Source of the DNA: Hyphomonadaceae bacterium
Lineage (GTDB): Bacteria; Pseudomonadota; Alphaproteobacteria; Caulobacterales; Hyphomonadaceae
NCBI GenBank assembly: GCA_016714495.1
Contig: JADKDU010000002.1
Location: 496,001 to 560,000, forward strand
Length of the DNA: 64,000 bases
Direction: 5' to 3'
Both the position numbers and the translations under genes were made by a program. Positions 60,894 to 64,000 of the stretch are shown piece by piece (position 1 is the stretch's first letter; each line of letters starts with the position of its first letter). Under the pieces are notes generated by a model, which worked only from the letters and a program-made list of their open reading frames with translations, was not told the DNA's origin and did not search any database.

Positions 60894-61844
60894 ATGACGT
60901 TCGATATGACGCGAAGACTGGTGCTGGGCGCATTGCCGGCGCTGGCGTTTGCCGGCGTTGCGGGTGCGCAGACGCCGGCCATGGTTCCATCTGAAGACCC
61001 GACCGCCAGCCTCGATACATGGTTCGACCTTTATGGGCGACCCACGGCCAAGGTCATGCTGAATGGCCGTGGCCCGTTCTCGTTCATGGTCGACACGGGA
61101 TCGACGGTCACGGTCATCGCGCAGCGACATCTGGCGCTGCTTGGGGCGCCCATAGTCGGCATGTCGACGGTCGCCGGCACGACAGGCATGGCCGAGACGC
61201 CATTTGCCCGTATCGACACTGTCGAAGCGGGCGCGTTGAAGAAGAAAGCCTTGCGCGTGGCCGTGCTGCCCGACGATGGCGTTTCCAACATTGACGGCAT
61301 TCTTGGCGCCGACGCCTTTGCCGGGAAGCGGCTGGAGTTCAACATTCCCGGCAAGTCGGTGAAGATCTTGAGCTCGCGCCACCCGATGCGAGTTGCTCCG
61401 CGTTCGCAGATACGCATCCGCAACGGGCTGCTCGCGGAAATCGACGGGAAGGTTGGCCAGGTCAATGCCAAGCTGATGTTGGATACCGGCGCGCAGAATT
61501 GCATCGCCAACATCAAGTTGAGCCAAGCCCTGCTGAATGCGCACCCCAAGCTGGTGCGTTTCAACAATACGCAGGTGTTCGGCGTTACCGGGCACGTCAT
61601 GACCGGACAGTTCATCGCATTGCCGAAGGTCGAGATGCGAGCATTTTCAGTGATGGACGCTGGGGCAGTCGCGCTTGATGCGCCGATTTTCGACCTGTGG
61701 AAGCTCAAGCACGAGCCCGCTATGATAGTAGGCATGAACCTGCTGTCGCGGCTGCGCTCGTTCTCGATCGACTACGGCGCTAAGGCGTTTGACGCACAAT
61801 TCCTCGCCGACCTGATCGCCCGCAATTCGGTGGCGTTCGGCTAG
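60894..61844 (+). CDS. Retropepsin-like protein with two DTG motifs, tandem copy 1
   Basis: A 316-residue exported protein with a signal (TRRLVLGALPALAFAGVAGA). It has two aspartic-protease-like half-domains: FSFMVDTGSTVTVIAQRHL near residue 60, followed by DGILGADAFAGKRLEFNI, and AKLMLDTGAQNCIANIKLS near 200, followed by AMIVGMNLLSRLRSFSIDY. Each has the DTG plus a later hydrophobic-Gly-x-x-x-L motif of a retroviral-type aspartic protease fold, so the two together could form one active site in a single chain. Clan AA proteins of this kind in alphaproteobacteria are largely uncharacterised. ATG with GGGAGGG upstream. Confidence 0.85.
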   Translation: MTFDMTRRLVLGALPALAFAGVAGAQTPAMVPSEDPTASLDTWFDLYGRPTAKVMLNGRGPFSFMVDTGSTVTVIAQRHLALLGAPIVGMSTVAGTTGMAETPFARIDTVEAGALKKKALRVAVLPDDGVSNIDGILGADAFAGKRLEFNIPGKSVKILSSRHPMRVAPRSQIRIRNGLLAEIDGKVGQVNAKLMLDTGAQNCIANIKLSQALLNAHPKLVRFNNTQVFGVTGHVMTGQFIALPKVEMRAFSVMDAGAVALDAPIFDLWKLKHEPAMIVGMNLLSRLRSFSIDYGAKAFDAQFLADLIARNSVAFG

Positions 61845-61873
61845 GCGAGACTGCTTGATCTCGAGCCCCGGCA

Positions 61874-61929
61874 GGATCATGCTGTCGAAATAACAAGCCG
61901 CCACTAAGGCGGCGGGCGGGAGGACGCCC
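61874..61929 (+). repeat. Leader repeat, copy 2
   Basis: This is the second copy of the leader: GGATCATGCTG, then ATAACA 16 bases on, then GGCGGGCGGGAGG, ending at the GTG start of the second retropepsin-like gene. Differences from copy 1 are mainly in the middle, with one compensated base gap. It starts 30 bases after the previous stop codon. Confidence 0.75.
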
Positions 61930-62868
61930 GTGCCCACCGTGTTCACGCGCCGTATGATGCTGGGCGCCCTGCCGACCTTCGGGCTGGCAGGCGCAGGCGT
62001 AGCGTACGCTCAGCAAACAGGCTCTCGCATAGACAGGCCGGCGGACATTGATATCGCCGCCTACCTCGAAGCGTGGATCGACACCTATGGCCGTCCTACG
62101 GCGAAGGTGATGTTGAATGGCATTGGCCCGTTCTCGTTCATGGTCGACACCGGCGCCACCGCCAGCGTTATCGCGCAACGCCATCTGGCGACGCTCGCCG
62201 CGCCTGTCGTTGGCACGGCCACGGTCGCCGGCACCACCGGCGTCGCCGACACGCCAATGGCGATGCTTGACATCATCGAAGCTGGGGCCGTCAAGAAGCG
62301 GGATGTTCGAGTCGCGGTCCTGCCCGACGCGAACATTCCGAAGATGGATGGGATTCTTGGCGCCGATGTGTTTGCCGCGAAGCGACTGCTGTTCGATATC
62401 CAGAACAAGTCCGTGAAGATTGAAAACTCGCGCCGCTCCCGGATGTCGTTGATCCGGCCCAACATGCGCGTTCGCAATGGCTTGCTTGCGGAGATCGACG
62501 GCAGGGTCGGTACGGTCCGCACCAAGCTGATGCTGGATACCGGCGCAGAGCGATGCATCATGAACAGGCAGTTGAGTGACGCCCTGCGCAAGGCTCATCC
62601 GAAGCTGGTGCGGGTGGACGGCGCGCGGCTGATCGGCGTCACCGGGCATGTCGTGCCCGGAGAGCATATCGCGTTGCCAGCGGTGGAGGCGCGGGCTTTC
62701 GCGGTGGACTTCGCGACGGCCGTTGTCGCGGATGCGCCGATCTTCGACTTGTGGGGTCTCGGCAACGAGCCGGCGCTTATCATAGGCGTGAACCTGCTGT
62801 CGCGGCTGAGGTCCTTCTCGATCGACTATGGCGTGAGAACCTTCGACGCCGAGCTCATGGTCGGCTGA
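61930..62868 (+). CDS. Retropepsin-like protein with two DTG motifs, tandem copy 2
   Basis: A 312-residue exported protein with signal TRRMMLGALPTFGLAGAGVAYA and the same two-domain plan as copy 1: FSFMVDTGATASVIAQRHL, DGILGADVFAAKRLLFDI, TKLMLDTGAERCIMNRQLS and ALIIGVNLLSRLRSFSIDY. By eye roughly half or more of residues agree with copy 1, strongest around both DTG motifs, the GVTGHV block and the C-terminal strand. The GTG start has GGGAGGA upstream. Both active-site aspartates are kept in both copies, so neither looks like a decaying duplicate. Confidence 0.85.
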   Translation: MPTVFTRRMMLGALPTFGLAGAGVAYAQQTGSRIDRPADIDIAAYLEAWIDTYGRPTAKVMLNGIGPFSFMVDTGATASVIAQRHLATLAAPVVGTATVAGTTGVADTPMAMLDIIEAGAVKKRDVRVAVLPDANIPKMDGILGADVFAAKRLLFDIQNKSVKIENSRRSRMSLIRPNMRVRNGLLAEIDGRVGTVRTKLMLDTGAERCIMNRQLSDALRKAHPKLVRVDGARLIGVTGHVVPGEHIALPAVEARAFAVDFATAVVADAPIFDLWGLGNEPALIIGVNLLSRLRSFSIDYGVRTFDAELMVG

Positions 62869-62975
62869 TTGCCCGCAATCCGGCTGCTCCGGGCCGGGTT
62901 CCAGCCCGTCGCTTGCCAACCGGCGCCGGATGGGTACATGCATCCGCGATCCCTCCGTCAGCCGGAATTCGAACC

Positions 62976-64000
62976 ATGACCGTCAAAGTCCGCTTTGCGC
63001 CTTCGCCAACGGGCAAGCTGCATGTTGGGAACATTCGCACCGCGCTGGTGAACTGGCTGTTCGCCAAGAGCCTCGACGGCCTGTTCGTGCTGCGGATCGA
63101 CGACACCGACCTCGAGCGCTCCACCAAGGAGAACGAGGACGCGATCCGCGCCGACCTTACCTGGCTCGGCATGACGTGGGACGACACGTTCAAGCAGTCG
63201 GAACGGTTCGCGCGCTATACAGAAGCGGCCGAGCAGCTGAAGGCCAAGGGGCTGCTGTATCCCTGTTACGAGACCGCCGAGGAGCTTGAACGCCGTAAGA
63301 AGATCGCGCTGAGCCGCGGCAAGCCGCCGGTTTATGATCGCGCGGCGCTGGCGCTGAGCGAGGCGGACCTGAAGACGCTGGAGGCCGAGGGCCGCAAGCC
63401 GCACTGGCGCTTCAAGCTGTCGGGCGGGCGTGCGGAATGGAACGATCTGGTCCGTGGACAGCAGTCGATCGATACCTCCTCAGTGTCCGATCCCGTGCTG
63501 ATCCGCGAGGATGGCTCCTTCCTCTACACCATGCCATCGGTGGCGGACGATATCGATGCGAAGATCACGCATGTGATCCGCGGCGAGGACCACGTCACCA
63601 ATTCGGGCGCGCAGATCGAGATCTTTCTCGCGCTCGGCGCACAGCCGCCGGAGATGGCGCACATGCCGCTGCTGATTGGCGCGGACGGGCAGGGGCTGTC
63701 GAAACGGCTTGGCTCGCTGTCGGCGGAACAGCTGCGCAATGAGGGCTATGAGCCGATGGCGATTCTGTCGCTGCTGGCGAAGATCGGCACGTCTGATCCG
63801 GTCGAGGCGCGCGAGAGCCTTGCGCAGCTGACGATGGAATTCTCGTTCTCGAAGATGGGCCGTGCGCCGGCGCGCTTCGACGAGAATGAGCTGGACGGAC
63901 TCAACGCGCAGATCGTGCATGGCATGAGCTTCGATGCGGTGAAGCCGCGTCTGGCGAAGCTGCCCTATGGCGACAAGGCGACGCCGGAGTTCTGGGATGC
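62976..64000 (+). CDS. gltX: Glutamyl-tRNA synthetase, N-terminal part (cut by window end)
   Basis: A class I synthetase that charges tRNA with glutamate. The visible 341 residues contain the HIGH-type motif FAPSPTGKLHVGNIRTALVNWLFAKS, the FVLRIDDTDLERS block, the substrate region YTMPSVADDIDAKITHVIRGEDHVTNS, and the KMSKS-type loop LSKRLG. The start ATG is 11 bases into GAATTCGAACC with no strong ribosome site, but it begins the similarity. Many alphaproteobacteria have two gltX genes, one of which may charge tRNA(Gln); which copy this is cannot be told. The operon with gatCA is split, as gatCA is 40 kb away. The gene continues beyond the window. Confidence 0.95.
   Translation, partial: MTVKVRFAPSPTGKLHVGNIRTALVNWLFAKSLDGLFVLRIDDTDLERSTKENEDAIRADLTWLGMTWDDTFKQSERFARYTEAAEQLKAKGLLYPCYETAEELERRKKIALSRGKPPVYDRAALALSEADLKTLEAEGRKPHWRFKLSGGRAEWNDLVRGQQSIDTSSVSDPVLIREDGSFLYTMPSVADDIDAKITHVIRGEDHVTNSGAQIEIFLALGAQPPEMAHMPLLIGADGQGLSKRLGSLSAEQLRNEGYEPMAILSLLAKIGTSDPVEARESLAQLTMEFSFSKMGRAPARFDENELDGLNAQIVHGMSFDAVKPRLAKLPYGDKATPEFWD

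Overview
The window is high-GC bacterial chromosome, almost certainly from an alphaproteobacterium and most like the Caulobacterales/Hyphomonadaceae group. This placement is inferred from gene content, not from a search: the plsY-dprA-topA-rnr order, pyrB with a metal-ligand-less dihydroorotase homologue, DUF6489, DUF2239, the YeaH/SpoVR/PrkA trio, a membrane PQQ glucose-type dehydrogenase and a SoxR-controlled VOC gene. It is ordinary housekeeping chromosome. I see no prophage, transposase, CRISPR array or rRNA operon, and one tRNA gene (Val, CAC).

Layout. 0-5.5 kb: tail of a type IB topoisomerase, then a prkA-yeaH-spoVR stress operon. 5.7-11.5 kb: PQQ dehydrogenase converging on rpmG (L33, 55 codons), then an SDR/DUF2269 membrane pair converging on a NUDIX gene. 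10.7-20.7 kb, minus strand: NUDIX-rnr-topA-(dprA remnant)-plsY and pyrC'-pyrB-ruvX, with many 4-nt start/stop overlaps. 20.8-26.1 kb: gatC-GNAT-gatA, a two-gene GNAT plus RLAN/ATP-grasp ligase operon, and small proteins. 26.1-31.2 kb: hemB, a methyltransferase remnant, a GNAT gene, and two enzymes that fit valine breakdown (acyl-CoA dehydrogenase and a 3-hydroxyisobutyryl-CoA hydrolase type protein). 31.2-42.8 kb: MFS transporter, tRNA-Val, gph/glmU, soxR with a clear operator facing a VOC gene, an acyl-CoA synthetase, a zinc-type reductase, a MATE pump and DUF2239. 43-49.3 kb: lactonase-like lipoprotein, DUF6489, rpiA, secreted proteins, glutathione reductase, and an orphan ParA-type ATPase coupled to a small protein with a SAP-like end. 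49.3-50 kb: a gene-poor stretch with hairpin repeats. 50-64 kb: class A acid phosphatase, asd, class II DAHP synthase, three small secreted proteins (two are tandem paralogues), DUF2185, a second MATE, HU, an RNase H-fold-like protein, a Gfo/Idh/MocA oxidoreductase, a MAPEG protein, two tandem double-DTG retropepsin-like proteins, and the start of gltX.

Two general points matter. First, several genes carry single-base frameshifts: topoisomerase IB, prkA, hemB and the methyltransferase remnant. hemB is normally essential for haem, and two of the four breaks sit in G runs, so base-calling or assembly error is a serious possibility. dprA is different: it has lost its whole Rossmann-fold core as well as carrying frameshifts and a stop, so it is a real pseudogene. 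Second, the best candidates for new biology are the coupled ParA/SAP-like pair, the tandem retropepsins duplicated together with their leader, and the GNAT/ATP-grasp pair. None is a proven new system.
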